This document shows, piece after piece, positions 11,164 through 22,980 of a stretch of 64,000 nucleotides of DNA. This DNA is from Chamaecyparis obtusa. Its lineage: Eukaryota; Streptophyta; Pinopsida; Cupressales; Cupressaceae. The DNA is taken from the NCBI GenBank assembly GCA_027943335.1, contig BSBK01002795.1, positions 496,001-560,000 of the forward strand, read 5' to 3'. The notes beneath the pieces were generated by a model. It was given only the letters and a program-made list of their open reading frames with translations. It was not told the origin of the DNA and made no database searches. A program made the position numbers and the translations under genes. The first letter of the stretch is position 1, and every line of letters begins with the position of its first letter.

Positions 11164-12052
11164 CTATATTATATCAGAGTGAGGGGTATCCCCTATATCA
11201 AAATTATGAAGGACTTGTAAAACTGCATGAGAGTGAGATATAATTCCTAAAGTGGTTCTTTCTCTAACATATAACTTGAAATGCTTACAATCAGAAAGTA
11301 AATGTGTATTACTATAATGAAAAGTAAATTTATACTTGGATAAAGAATCTTTCAGCATAGGTTTAAAGATTTCTTTCTTGGAATTCATTAGCTGAACATA
11401 GACCTTCTTAGCTACATCTTGATGAATATCAGGGTTATCTAAGATAGGTGTAGGGAGAAGAGGAGGATGAAAATCAACATCAACCACCTTGAATTGAGAT
11501 TGCAAACAACCAACACCATGCATATCTTGTTTAGGGGGTATATAAACAGGATACTTAATACTATGCTCATTAACTCCAAGCCCTAAACCTCTATAACCTT
11601 GTTTAGTCATCATATTATATCTTGTAGTGTATATATTATGTAAATCTTCTATAGGAGGTGATTTTTTATCATGTTCATAAGTAAAGGTTGTATAAGGTGG
11701 AATAATATGCTTTGAAGAATTTCCTTTACCCTTTCCTTTAATATTCATGAATCAAAAGAGAAGGTAAATCAAAGAACTCTTGCACATTTGCATCCTGAAC
11801 TATATCTTCAATCCCATCATAAGTATTGGAAGAAATACGATTAGTACATGAAGAATTAGACATATTAGACATTGTATTAAGAATAGGAATGTTAGGAATC
11901 AAATTAGGGATGATATGATTAGGATTAGGAAAATTAGGAGATGATGTATCATCTACCAAATTCTTCACATAATCTAAAAGAGTAATAAGTCCACCAGAAA
12001 AATATTTAATGAAATTTTTGAAAGTAGGAAGACTAGTATTCGTCAATTTCAC
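11164..12052 (-). pseudogene. Element G ORF pair: unknown protein with a G-patch-like motif
   Basis: Two overlapping minus-strand frames: 11738-12052 (upstream, 104 codons, Asn/Pro/Ile-rich) and 11164-11748 (194 codons), offset by one base, so probably a single frameshifted ORF. About 50 residues into the second part lies QGYRGLGLGVNEHSI with GVGC about 20 residues later. This resembles a G-patch (GYxxGxGLG), a small RNA-binding module found in some plant retroelement polyproteins. Near residue 160 is a Cys/His-poor stretch, SDCKHFKLYVRERT. No protease or RT motif is seen. The ORFs lie downstream, on the minus strand, of a promoter-bearing LTR (12471-14031), so I assign them to the same element. 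Function is not known. Confidence 0.45.
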
Positions 12053-12470
12053 AAAAGCATAGGTGAGTGAAAAAATGAAGGGTCACCAACATAATGAAGT
12101 GAATGATACTCTCATAAACATCATAGGTATGGTAAAGAGATGTTAAAAGAAGGGTAATTAAGAACACAATCACACACCAAAGAATCTTAAAAATCTTCAT
12201 AGTAAATGGAATGCAAGAAATATTGTTGGATTTTGTTGAATATATATATATTTTTTCATATTTTTGAATTTAAAATGCAAGAGCATAATAGAAATCTAAT
12301 CTTGATGCAAGAAAACAAAAGATCTAACCCCAAAAAGGAGTTGTCATAACTTAGGTTCACCAAAATGTAAGATATGAAGGTGAACACACAAGATAATTAA
12401 AGGGAAATCTAACACAATAGAGCATCTAAATCCACAAAGATAGGGGGTAAGTTTGTCAAGTTCACCAAAA
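12053..12470 (-). other. Element G leader with duplicated primer-site region
   Basis: The segment TTCACCAAAATGTAAGATAT occurs twice, near 12356 and 12461, 105 bp apart. In minus-strand sense each copy reads LTR end ...CTTACA, then TTTTGGTGAAC, so the LTR edge and possible primer site are duplicated. The TGGTGAAC does not match a plant primer tRNA I recall. Confidence 0.5.
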
Positions 12471-13482
12471 TGTAAGATATAAAAATATATCTTTGGATAT
12501 ATTTTTATATCTATGTTTTTTGTGGGGTGGAGTGGAAGTATGTGGAGGGTAAGTGATGATGTGAGGAAATAAAGTGTAAATATATGATGGAAAATGTTAT
12601 GGACATAAAAAATTAAAAAAATAGGAATACTTATCTTGAGAAGAGGCTAATGCGGAAAGTAATATTTTTTGATTTATGTGTTCAGCTTTGGGAAATTCTG
12701 CAACCTGATCCAACCTGGAAATACATAGATAGAGAAAACTCAAAAAAATTCTATCTTTCAGAGAAAGGTCAAACTTGACCTCAGAATCGGGGTAAGATCT
12801 TACCCCGAGGTACAATCCTAACCCCCACTGAAAGTTGACCTTGACCTGAAACAACTCCGACAAAAAATTTGTTTGGGGATCTTAGAAGTTCACCAAAAAG
12901 GGTATCCAGATCTGAACTGCAATTCGCTATCTTGTACTTGTACCTACAAGAAAAAAAGGTTTTGTTTTTTGGATGAGGGGTTTACCTTAGTCAAACCTTG
13001 GTTTGGAATCAACCTTAATAATGGAATTGAAATAGAGAATTCTAGAAAGTAGTAGAAGTAGATCTAACAACGAAGCTATCATATTTAATCGATATGCAAT
13101 TGTATTTCAAATGTAAACAAGTATGTTGATATGAAACCTTGAACACAACATTAACAAATATAAATCAAAACGTCCATGATTGCATGCTTGGAATCCACCT
13201 TAAGGGAAGAATGAATGGATCTTGAAGGAAGATCACACGACTATGATGGATATATCTAGGGTTTCAATGATCAATCTTGAATGCTTGAACTAAATTTCTT
13301 CAAAGGCTTGAATGCTTGAAACCTTGATCTTCAATGAACAACTTGAATGCTTGAATGGATTATGGCTAGATTTCATCCTTGAAAATTCTTTCTTGATGAT
13401 GGATATCTCCTTGAGAATGTCTTGTGAAAAGTAGATGTATTTCACACTTGATTGATTGATGAAATTAGAAGAGCAAAGCTTC

Positions 13483-13490
13483 CTTTTATA
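13483..13490 (-). promoter_or_regulatory. TATA box of element G LTR
   Basis: CTTTTATA on the plus strand is TATAAAAG on the minus strand, followed downstream by an unstructured leader, as expected for U3 to R. Confidence 0.5.
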
Positions 13491-13695
13491 CTAGTCTAGG
13501 GCACAAAACTTCTAGAGAGGCCGACATTGGATAATTAAATCCCAATTAACCTTAACCCCTAGAAATGGACCTATATTAAATATAATTAAAGAGTTTAATG
13601 TTTTTAAATCCAAAACAATCGACCCAGAAGCGGGAAAATAAAGCTTTTTGAAGCCGGATATCCTAAAACCTCCAAAATTTGAAAATTGGACCCAG

Positions 13696-13805
13696 GGTCA
13701 GGGTTGAGGTTGACTCTACCCTAGGTCAGATTCAAGGTCAATTTTGACCTAGGTCATATTTGAGGTTTACCTTAACCCAAAAGGTCAACATTGACCCTAG
13801 GGTCA
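13696..13805. repeat. GGTCA/TGACC cluster in G LTR U3
   Basis: Within about 110 bp there are six GGTCA and two TGACC pentamers, several as AGGTCA, in both orientations. A smaller group occurs near 12770-12845. They lie upstream (minus sense) of the TATA box, where LTR enhancers sit. A regulatory role is inference. Confidence 0.6.
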
Positions 13806-14139
13806 CATATCTCAGATTCTCAGGACCAGGTGGCAGAAATAGGTTGGAAATAGGTAGAGAAAGAAGCAAAACTCGGGGAAAAAGATAGATCTATGCAAAT
13901 ACCTATTCAAGGCACTTGACATGACACCAAACCACTAACTTGAAGGGATAAATGTTCTTAACATGGAAGTGCTTCCATTTTAAGATGATACATCGGTAAA
14001 TGAATAGAAAGATAGCTATCTTATCTTACCAAGTTATTTAATTTGTTAAAAAAGCTTGAAAAAGTAAATCTGAGATTTTGAGACTGTAAGATAACTGATT
14101 TAACTGATTTAAGCCCCTCTCATTTATCTAACACTTGTA

Positions 14140-15250
14140 ACTATATATCAATGCACACATACCACACTCTAGGAGCTTGCTTGAATCTATACAAGGATCA
14201 CTAGAAACTACACAAATGAGTCTCATTTTTTTGTACTAAAAATACTTCTAGTTTTTCTATGTATACCTACTCTTTCAACTTTCCATTATGGAATACTATG
14301 TTGACATCCATTTGATGTATTTTGAATCCCATATGTGCTGCAAATGAAATCATTTCTCGTATACAACTATATGCTTCCACTGGAGAAAATGTCTCCTTAT
14401 AGTATGTTCCCTCCTTTGAGAGAACCATTTTGTCTTGAACCTTTCTTTATATTTTTTGATGCTTCTATCTTCATTGTACTTGATCTTATAGATCCAACAT
14501 GATCCAACCACATCCTTATCTCTTGGTCTAGACACACCCTCCCACACACCATTTTGCACTATTGAGGTATAATACTCAACTACCACATCTTGCCACACAT
14601 AATTTTGTATTCCCTCTTGATAAGTAGAAGGTTTTGTATCTACCAAATAATTGACCAATGACACATATTCATTAAACTTATCTGGCATCTCTATTGTCTA
14701 CTACTCATCCTAGGAACTTCTACAAACTCCTAAATTTCTTGTGTCTGTTGACCCTCATGGGTCTTGTTTCCAATTGTAGAGGATGAAATATCAATATCAA
14801 TGTATTCTCAATACATATAATGGTGTTGCTACTCCTATTACTCTATATTCTTTGAAAACTCAACAACCAATCATGTTCTTACACTAGTGTGTTTCTTCTC
14901 TTGATTTAGTTGAGCTATCCTTAGAGATTATGTTGCCTTATCACTCTATTCATCTTCTGGAAAGTTTCTATACCTCCTAAATTCCTTGTCCTCCATGAAT
15001 TTGAAATCATGTTTGACTATAATCTTCCTAGTCCTAGAATAAATATCTGATATGCCTTTGATGTCTCATTGTACCCCACAAAGTACCCCCTCTCTATAGT
15101 CTGATGTTACTTGGTACGTGTATCCCTTGGAATTGACAATATGTGGTTATCAATGATATGATTAAAAAGGAAGAAGACTGTACTAATGAAACTAGAGGTT
15201 CTATTTATGGGTCTTCTATAACCTCAACCACGGTTTCCCTTCCATATTTC
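14140..15250 (-). pseudogene. Element H: Ty1/copia integrase C-term and RT remnant
   Basis: Conceptual minus-strand translation gives copia landmarks in order. Around 15090-15000 is GYFVGYNETSKAYQIF (end of integrase). At 14688-14350 is the RT entry, with WEGVSRPRDKDVVGSCWIYK and KYKERFKTKWF. Then comes FSPVEAYSCIR, HMGFKIHQMDV near 14300, and SLYRFKQAPRVWY near 14160. The 112-codon stretch at 14350-14688 is the longest open part; elsewhere stops and shifts are frequent. The YVDD active site and RNase H are absent, because the remnant stops at the edge of the G LTR (14031). Family assignment is firm, function lost. Confidence 0.85.
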
Positions 15251-16947
15251 ACTCTACAAGATATTTGAGGAATAAAATATACCTCTAAAAGCTAGGAAGT
15301 ATAATCCAAAGGAGACATAAAATCCTATGGTGACCTCTTACCCTTTTTATAGATAGTAGGACAATGGATATCTACTAGGATTGGGAACTCAAACCAATGA
15401 AGTGCCTTAGACTTGGGCAAATTTAACACCTTTTCCTTTTCCATAGAAGGAATAGATGTAAGGATAAAATATACTACTAGAGGCTACAAAGTCAATGGGA
15501 GGTTTGGATGCATCACCTTGAAGTTAAGTATAGTTGAAAATATCATTTACTTGTCTATTAGATAGTCACCATGAAGTTAACTAGAGTTAAAAAAATTTCA
15601 CATCAACTCACTAAAATATGGAGAATGGAATTTTAGACCCTTGAGATTGATGGAATATAAAAGCACAAAATTGGCCAATGCCACCTCACTTTGACTAGTT
15701 CTTTGTTGAGATAGGGTGATAGGGACACTAATTGAAAAAGAAAAATTTAAAACTTAAAGGAAATAAAATGCTGAAAAAATAATTGAATTAGGTAAACTAT
15801 GATAAAAGAATAAAAGTATATTCATCACTAGAAATGGGAAATCTAAGTGTCAAGATTATCTCCTTGGATTTTTGAACTTAATGTTATAGATTCTAGAGTG
15901 AGCACATGTCTAAATTGTAGATATAAGATGATATCAAAAAAATTGTATGTTCTTTATAGATAGATGATATAAACAAAATTGAATAACCAAGACACTAATC
16001 TAGAATTAAATATAAAATAAGATTATTCTAATAATAGAAAACAACTTAGAACACAACTATAATATTAAAATGATAGAATCGTGAGAAAAAAGGGGCCAAT
16101 AGACTTGCAATGAAGGACAAAGATGAATCAAAAGAGCCTCCACTTATGCTCTAAAGTATACACGTAAGAAAGAAAGAGAAATTTTTTGGCACTATTTGAG
16201 GACTTGCCTACGTCAAGTGCTTGTTTTGGTGTTTCTACATATATAGTGGCTAGATAGATAGATGAAATTCAATGATAGATAAATGAGAGATGATAAAAAA
16301 TTAATAATAAATAGGATAATAAGATTATGAGAAGGATAATGTGATTTACTTAAAAAACTAAAATAGAGTGAGATGAGAAACTCCGCTTCAAATCCATGAA
16401 GTTGGAGCTCAATGGAATGAATGTGAGATGGCTTCAAAGGTGGTGATATTGTGAAGGAAAAGGAATTAAGAAGATTTTTTTGAAAACCAACAAGTGATAT
16501 CCAAGGGAAAGAATTTTCCCAAAAACATATGAAGGAACTATGAGATTACTAAGAGAGCTAAGAAAATGTCTCAAAACCTTAAAAATATGTAAAGAATCTA
16601 CCAAATGAAGCTATAGAATTATGTTTTAAGACATTAAAATAATTCTCAATAATGGTACGAGGTGTTACATTATAGGAGTGGTAATTGTATTGTCTTAATA
16701 ACTAGATGTTTATCTATAGATTCGCAAGATGAATGTGCACCACATAGTTGTTTGTTATAGCACACATGTATCCTAATTTTTACAAGTTGCATGTTAAGGA
16801 TCTAGATAGAAAAATAAAATATATATATGGAGGGAGGTGGTGGCTTATGTGAAATTATATTTTTTTGAATAGATAGGGAGATCATGCAACGAAGAATTAT
16901 ATAGGGTACTATTTTCTAATACTATTGTTATAATGATTCTTTAGGAA
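15251..16947 (-). other. Decayed interior of element H
   Basis: It lies between the copia integrase remnant and the primer site. Gag, protease and catalytic integrase should be here, but I cannot recognise them, and 1.7 kb is short for them, so deletion is likely. The ORF at 16213-16437 looks like chance. Confidence 0.4.
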
Positions 16948-16963
16948 CCCATCTTTGATACCA
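16948..16963 (-). other. Primer-binding site of element H (initiator Met tRNA type)
   Basis: On the minus strand it reads TGGTATCAAAGATGGG, close to the common copia site TGGTATCAGAGC with one mismatch in the first 12 bases. It sits 2 bp from TGTTAAACAC (16966), the inferred LTR edge. Confidence 0.7.
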
Positions 16964-16965
16964 AT

Positions 16966-17650
16966 TGTTAAACACACCTCTAGATGCTAAGATGGGAAGT
17001 CAGTCAACATGCATAAAATCTAAACCTTTTTAATTCAATAAATTACTATTATTTCTATGATCCAAATAAATTCAATAAAATATATTACAATAAAAATACA
17101 GAAATATGACCTCTAGATATTAATCCAAAAAACCCAATGAGGGAAAACCATGATAAGAATCAAACTCACACTATATTAATAAATAAATACAAGAGTTTAA
17201 GTCATATGTAAAGGAGAGTACTGACCTTGGAAAGATATTGCAGATTAGTGCACCAACCTTAGCTAAGGAACTAATGTTAAGGAAAGGTAAAAGGAGCTTT
17301 TCCAAACTAAGGAATTAATCTTATACCAAGATACAATGAATATAAGGAATAAAGTGAATTCAAGCATATTTTTCAAATTCTGATTATATTTTACAATTTA
17401 TACATTTGTGACTAATTTTATCTAAGTTACTTATTTACCCATTTAGTCATTTTACAGTACATAATATCTCATAAATATTCATCCATCACTAAGAAAAAAT
17501 ATTTTAAGGGTTACCACTTTTATATATATCCACCAAAAAATAAGACAACTATTACCCAAAATTATAGCATGCAGAAAAATGAACATAAATAGGAAAAGGT
17601 TGCATTTTATAAGTCCAATTAACATGACATTTCAGGTGATGTTGATTAAC
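16966..17650 (-). repeat. Element H 5' LTR (right edge approximate)
   Basis: The left edge is set by TGTTAAACAC next to the primer site. The segment has the copia-LTR-like stretch AACCCAATGAGGGAAAACC near 17130 and a minus-strand TATATATAAAAG near 17517-17530. The right edge is not fixed: candidate CA ends are ATTAACA near 17626 and 17653. Confidence 0.5.
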
Positions 17651-19104
17651 ATTTCATTATTGCATTCAATACCAATTGTTTATATTGTACTCTAGTATTG
17701 ATCACATTTCAAATTTTCTCAAATTCATAATTGATCATTACATTGTGCATTCAAACTGAATGTAGTATACAAGTGTTCTTTCATATTTCTTATTTCATGT
17801 CAATAAAGAGTACAATTTGTAGAATAGAAAGCATGATAGAAGTATGAGTAGGGTCCCATGAATTGCCTTTGTCATATGTATGTTGTTGGCCGGTTATCTA
17901 TCGGGTCCTTAAGTCTTTAGGTCCATCGTCCAGGTCTGTATTTCTTAGGGGTCTTTAGGGTTATCCTACATCATGAGAGAGAAAAATGTGTTAAATCTAG
18001 TTAGATCTAAGAAATGCATAAAATAGAAACATCATACAATAATCAATCTTTTAGAGATTCATATCTATCTGGTATTTCAATGCAATAAGAAAATGTGCAT
18101 CCACATAAAATGAAAGGTAGTATTAAAGGGACATGTTTACATGAAACCTTTTACTATTTATGGTCCTCAATATGCATGTTGTCTTTATATTTAAACCAGA
18201 TATCTGAATGAAAGCGACTTATTTCTTATGACCGAGAAACCTTTTTCAGAATCAACATAATCTTGTTACATTAGTGAAGACAATAACTTTGCTGATATTG
18301 ATTCTTAAATGTCACCATACCTGGCATTTTCATAAAATGGATGTGTTAATCATGTTCACTAACCTAAAAATTTTAGTCTAATGTTGTTTTTTAAAAAGCT
18401 TGATAGAATAAAAAAATGTAGTGCTCAGTTGACTGGTTTTTTATCACAGTCAAAATGAAATGATGTAGTATCGAGTGCATTAAAAGATGTTACATTATGT
18501 GCTTTTAGAGATAGTGAATCACAAGTGCAAAATAGAGAAACAACCATGCTGTAAATGTCAAAATCCTGTAGGACAGTGACTGCTAACAATGATTTTAAAG
18601 TTCCATGTTCAATTGAATCTGAATCTGAATCATGAGATCACAATAAACATACTTTTCTATAGGATGTATTAATTGTCAGCATGTAAAAAAGTGCATATTT
18701 AAAATATATTGCTAGAAGAAATGCCTCAAGAATTCTTTTTCAATGTGTTAAATAAATTTTTTATAGTATGTATTTAATGGATGTCACGAGCCCATGCTTG
18801 AACTCTATTAAATTTCATTATGGTGTTTTTGAGTGTCACAAGCTTGTGATCAAACTTCTTAAACATGTAATTAAACATATTTATATTTTGTTTATTTTCA
18901 TTTTGCTAAAGATCATAAGCACTGATTCATTGTTTGCATTGTAAAGTATATAAAAAACTAGTCATTATCTAGTTACAACAGATATTTTCAACTTATAAAG
19001 ATTCATCTTCATGCACATGGATGGATATTAAAAAAATATTTTCTGCAAAATTACTAGTTACAGATAAGTAGCATGTTCATCCAAGTTTCAAAGCCAAGAT
19101 CAAC
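17651..19104. other. Unassigned AT-rich DNA
   Basis: No ORF, LTR pair or domain recognised on either strand. Confidence 0.4.
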
Positions 19105-19656
19105 TGTAGGAAAAGTTTGTATTCAAAGATAGTATGTTTACTACTTGAGTCACCATTGATATGTTATCTTGTGGTGACTGATCAAGAAAATACTATACAC
19201 ATTTCCTCCTACCCTCTCCAGGGTTTGGGCCTAGGCTAGGCCCTCAGTGGGAGTTTGGGAGCGGTAGCCCCCAAGAGCGGGGGTTGGGGGCGTAGCCCTT
19301 GAGGTGAATTCTTTTGAGGCCAACATATTTTTGGATATTTTTGGGCCGACCTGATTGTAACTCATTCTAACCCTAAAGTGGGAAAATATTATATAATATG
19401 GCTTAGAGTTAAGGATCTCATTATGTATCATTTTAGTACTTCCAGTAGAATTGAGATGTAAGGGGATTACAAATTGTTATCACATTGTAATCACTGGATA
19501 ATAAAATATTGGAGTCGATGTTGGTGGATGTATCCCAGGGATTGGGTGAACCATGTTAAATCTTTGTGTATTATGTTCTCTTCTGTGTGGTTTATTATTT
19601 TCTGATATTGGTTATATTTGCATGTAATTGTTATTTCTACCTTTTTAATCCTAACA
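19105..19656 (+). repeat. LTR remnant, plus strand (copia-like)
   Basis: The segment has an LTR-like order: a G-rich block (19255-19300, GGTAGCCCCC-type), TATA-like ATTATATAATA near 19388, AATAAAATATTGG near 19500, then GGGATTGGGTGAACCA and a T-rich tail ending CCTAACA. A candidate start is TGTAGGAAAAG at 19105, an imperfect inverse of the end. No TSD is found and no primer site follows, so it is a degraded solo LTR or fragment. The left edge is uncertain. Confidence 0.5.
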
Positions 19657-21443
19657 TGATATGCATTATAAGCTAAAATAAGGATACATTATATATAAAT
19701 GACTGGCGAACGATAAAATCTAGGCAAATAAGATAGTGGATATAATTTTATGAAGGCATGAACACACGACTAAAGGTAGTAAAGGTTACAGAAAGAAGAG
19801 GATAGAGTTTATTTTCAAGAAAGGGTCACTACCTAGGGAAACATCAAACTCAATGAAAACCCAATTGAAAATAAATTTTGTCTTTTCAACTAACATCTAA
19901 TGTTGGTTCTAGTATAAGAATATAAGTATCACAATGATCACTATCTAACATTGATAGAATTGACTGGTACATAAAGAAATAATGCTAAGAGTTGACTGGT
20001 GAACATTTTAAAACCCTAGGTCAATTGAGCTTGGGTTAGAAGTGTATGATATCAGACAGTGATAACCTAGGAGTTGTAACATCAATCAAAGATAAGTTGA
20101 ATATAGTGAGTAAAGACTGGTGTATTTTAAAGAAGACAGAGTAAGCAAAGAAACTCTTAAATCATTGCAAAGGAAAAGAGTAATAGCGGACTCAGAAAAA
20201 TAGATTAAACATTATACAAATGAAGCATTGAAAAGAGAGAAATGTACTTATCTTCATGTTTAGGCTAAGTTTTTCTGGCACAGTTCATAGCCCGTATCGA
20301 GCTCGAGCCTAGATTCAAGGTTTGAGACTCCATATCTAAGTGGAGCTCACTATTATAAGCATAGAAGATCGTATCCCAAAGCCAAGTTCAATGGAGGAGC
20401 TTACTCTTTCAAGTGCCAATTCAAGCCTACTGTAAGGTACACACCAATCTTGGTGCTCAAAGATTTTTCAAAAGGGAGAAAAGTGGAGTCAAACTCAACA
20501 ATCAAAACTCAAACCCGTTGTTCAAAAATAAAGCTCGAAGTTCACCAAATCTAACCAAGTTTCTAGTCATAGTTATGAGCCAAGTTTTGTGCCAATAAAC
20601 TCAAGAAACAATAGTCAGAGCCTAAGATTCATGCCGCATTCAAGCTTAGAGCTCGGTCTAAAGTTGTAGCTAAAATGTGACAGTGATAGCCTGAGCTATC
20701 GCAATGATATTCTTAGCCTCATGCATGTTTTAGTCACAGCTCAGCCAGAGCTTTGAGCTCATGATGCAGATCTGAGCATGAGTTCTTTAAAATACTACTA
20801 CCAGAGGCTTCAAACACATAGTGAACCCTAATATACTATTAAAACCAAGAAAAAGTGCTACAGTTTAGCAGATTGCCACCATGATTTAGGGTTTTTTTCC
20901 TAACATTCCTTCAGATGCAAGCAAATTAATGCAAAAATTAAGGATTAGAATTGAGTTTTGAGAATTTGGAGTCTGAATTAGAGGATTCAAACCCTTAATG
21001 CCAATGTTGTACATCAGTCAGGAGCCTTGGGACTATAGACACCACCTTGCACATTGCCATGAGATATTTCATTAGCTTGTAAATAGCTTAAGTGATCATG
21101 TCAATGCTTTTGCAATTGGTAATAGGTTCAAATGTAGGTATTTTATATAAGTTTAGATTTTTCATAGAATTGGAGTCATTTTGAATTTCTGAGAAATGTT
21201 GGTATATACTTTGTAAAAAGATTTTTATCTTTATAAAACCCAATATTTAGGGCTAGATGTAAGGTATTTTCATAGGCTTATTTTTAGGGTTCTTGGCATG
21301 AATTAGGGTCAAAATTGAAGTGATTTTGCTAAAATCAGGGGGGCTATCATTTTTTGAATTTGAGGTTGTAGAGGGCTATAAGACTAATTTGGAGAATCAT
21401 CTTAAGGGGGTTCTAGATTCTTGAGAGAAGGCCTTAGTGAGCG
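19657..21443. other. Unassigned DNA, partly rich in GAGCT motifs
   Basis: No coding domain seen. Between about 20280 and 20780, GAGCT or AGCTC recurs at least eight times within otherwise non-repetitive sequence. The stretch 20413-20598 is open but without recognisable features. Confidence 0.35.
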
Positions 21444-21810
21444 GTTTTATTTTAATTTTTTTTAGTCAAAAATGGTGAAGCTATTATATTTTATTAATAT
21501 TATTTTCTTTATACACTATTTCGGATGGCTCCTAAGGAAAAGTAGGAAGATAACCCTTATTCATAGCCATGATTTAACATATACAGAGAAAGAAAGACAT
21601 TGTATGTGTACTAGAAGGAAGAACATCATTACCCAATTAGTGTTCCCTATGTCCAAAGTTGACCTCATTCAAAAGCCACTTAGCAAACATTATTGGAGAG
21701 CCTCCATATTAATTATGAAGGACACCTTCATCCTTGAGGAATACTGGAATCATTTCTCAGGAAATTACAAAGAAATTGGAGTCCATACAGAAGTTTCCTA
21801 GTTCCACACC

Positions 21811-22386
21811 TCAATTAGATAGCCAATCTACAAATTTGTTCGCTTCTCTGAAGTAGTGGGAGATATTGTAAGATAGGAAATGTGGCAGAAAATGCCAAAC
21901 CTCTGCAAGGATATAATCAAGATCCCATCTGACAACCTTTTTAGAAATGAGGGAAGAAGTTATAATTTGAGAGTCTCCCTCAATGTGAATGTCTTGGACA
22001 CCAAGTTGCACAACCATCTTTAGACCATGTAGAAGTTCCCTAGCTTCAGCTAAATTATGAGAGCCATCCAAGATCCTGTAATAAGCTACTTGTAGAATAG
22101 ATTTATCTACTTTCCAAAGAATGAAGCCAGCCCATGATCTACCCGAGTTTCCCATAGCCACACCATCAAAATTTAACTTAATAAAAGGTGAATCAGGAGG
22201 ATGCCATTTAATACCAGATCTAATTTTTTTAGTGGATAATTTTCCAATTAGAGTTCCTTTGAATAGGATGTTAATGAGCTTGCAATTTTTCAAAACAAAG
22301 TTGTCAAATGAAGTAAAGGTAGAAGATAAGTGTTTCACCTTTGAAACATATGCATTCACCATCTCAGATACAAATTTTTCTACCAA
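21811..22386 (-). pseudogene. LINE ORF2 RNase H domain (C-terminus)
   Basis: The 191-codon open stretch contains KLNFDGVAMGNSG (first catalytic Asp in FDG), AEARELLHGLK (catalytic Glu), HIEGDSQIITSS (GDS Asp) and a terminal REANKFVDWLSN where families usually have N-x-x-AD-x-L; the last Asp is kept as VDWL. This is the plant-type RNase H found at the C-terminus of many L1-like ORF2 proteins, where it removes RNA from the hybrid. A stop separates it from the upstream zinc-binding part. Confidence 0.85.
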
Positions 22387-22524
22387 TTTGCAAACTTGAT
22401 CTAATGTTGATCTTTGGTTTCTGAAAATGATCGTGTTTCTCTCCCACCAAATGTACCAGGAAACTGAAGCAGGGATTACTCTCCAAATAATGGAAAAGAA
22501 TGAATCAAGATAAAGGAGAGGCCA

Positions 22525-22980
22525 CTACTGAAGGAGATGCTTTAGAGAATAGGGTAAAGGACCTCTCCAACCCAATTTACCAAGATTCCATGACCAAATG
22601 AGATAAGAAAAATTACAAGATAGGAAAAGGTGGTTTGAGTCTTCTAACACTTTACCACAAAGCATGCATTCAAACAAATCTGCAATCCTAAGGTGTTTGA
22701 TCCTAGCACTAGTCAAAATTCTATCTTGAATAGCGGTCCAAAGGAAAGCCCTTACTTTAGGAAGAACCGCATTGTGCCAAGACAACTTGAATATTGGGTC
22801 AGAAGGGTCTAAGCTAGAGAGCAACTATTTGTAGCCATCCTTTACGATGTATCTGCCACTCTTACTTTTAGACCAAATAAGAACATCTTGTAGATCATAT
22901 GTGTGGATGGGCCTCTGATCCAAAACATTCCTCATCAAATCTTTCTCCTCTTGAGTTATTCTGTTCCTTTGTGGCTTAGC
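22525..22980 (-). pseudogene. LINE ORF2 zinc-binding region after RT
   Basis: Residues FKLSWHNAVLPKVRAFLWTA are followed by RILTSARIKHLRI and a Cys/His cluster, FECMLCGKVLEDSNHLFLSC (CxxC, H, C), diagnostic of the reverse transcriptase zinc-binding domain of plant LINEs. The frame continues to the right past a stop (22824) into the SKSGRY motif. It is non-functional because the RT is missing. Confidence 0.85.

Larger units (their letters stand above)
12471..14031 (-). repeat. Element G 5' LTR, minus strand (boundaries inferred)
   Basis: On the plus strand the segment starts TGTAAGATA and ends TATCTTACCA, nearly perfect inverted ends (TG-TAAGATA against TGGTAAGATA). Inside, a minus-strand TATAAAAG (13483-13490) supports an LTR promoter reading toward the ORFs at 11164-12052. 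The inner part also holds a short ORF-like stretch (12597-12863) with no recognised domain. The partner LTR is not in the window; the edge at 12366 is an alternative. The U3 part is rich in GGTCA motifs. Confidence 0.5.
21444..22980 (-). mobile_element. 5'-truncated L1-type LINE, minus strand
   Basis: Only the 3' half of ORF2 remains. From right to left: about 22975-22830 reads LQDVLIWSKSKSGRY, 22824-22525 is the zinc-binding region after RT, about 22460-22390 reads WYIWWERNTIIFRNQ, and 21811-22386 holds an RNase H domain. About 340 bp of 3' UTR leads to an interrupted T-rich run (21444-21463, T on the plus strand), the likely poly(A) tail. RT and endonuclease are absent, the usual outcome of incomplete target-primed reverse transcription. 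Confidence 0.85.
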
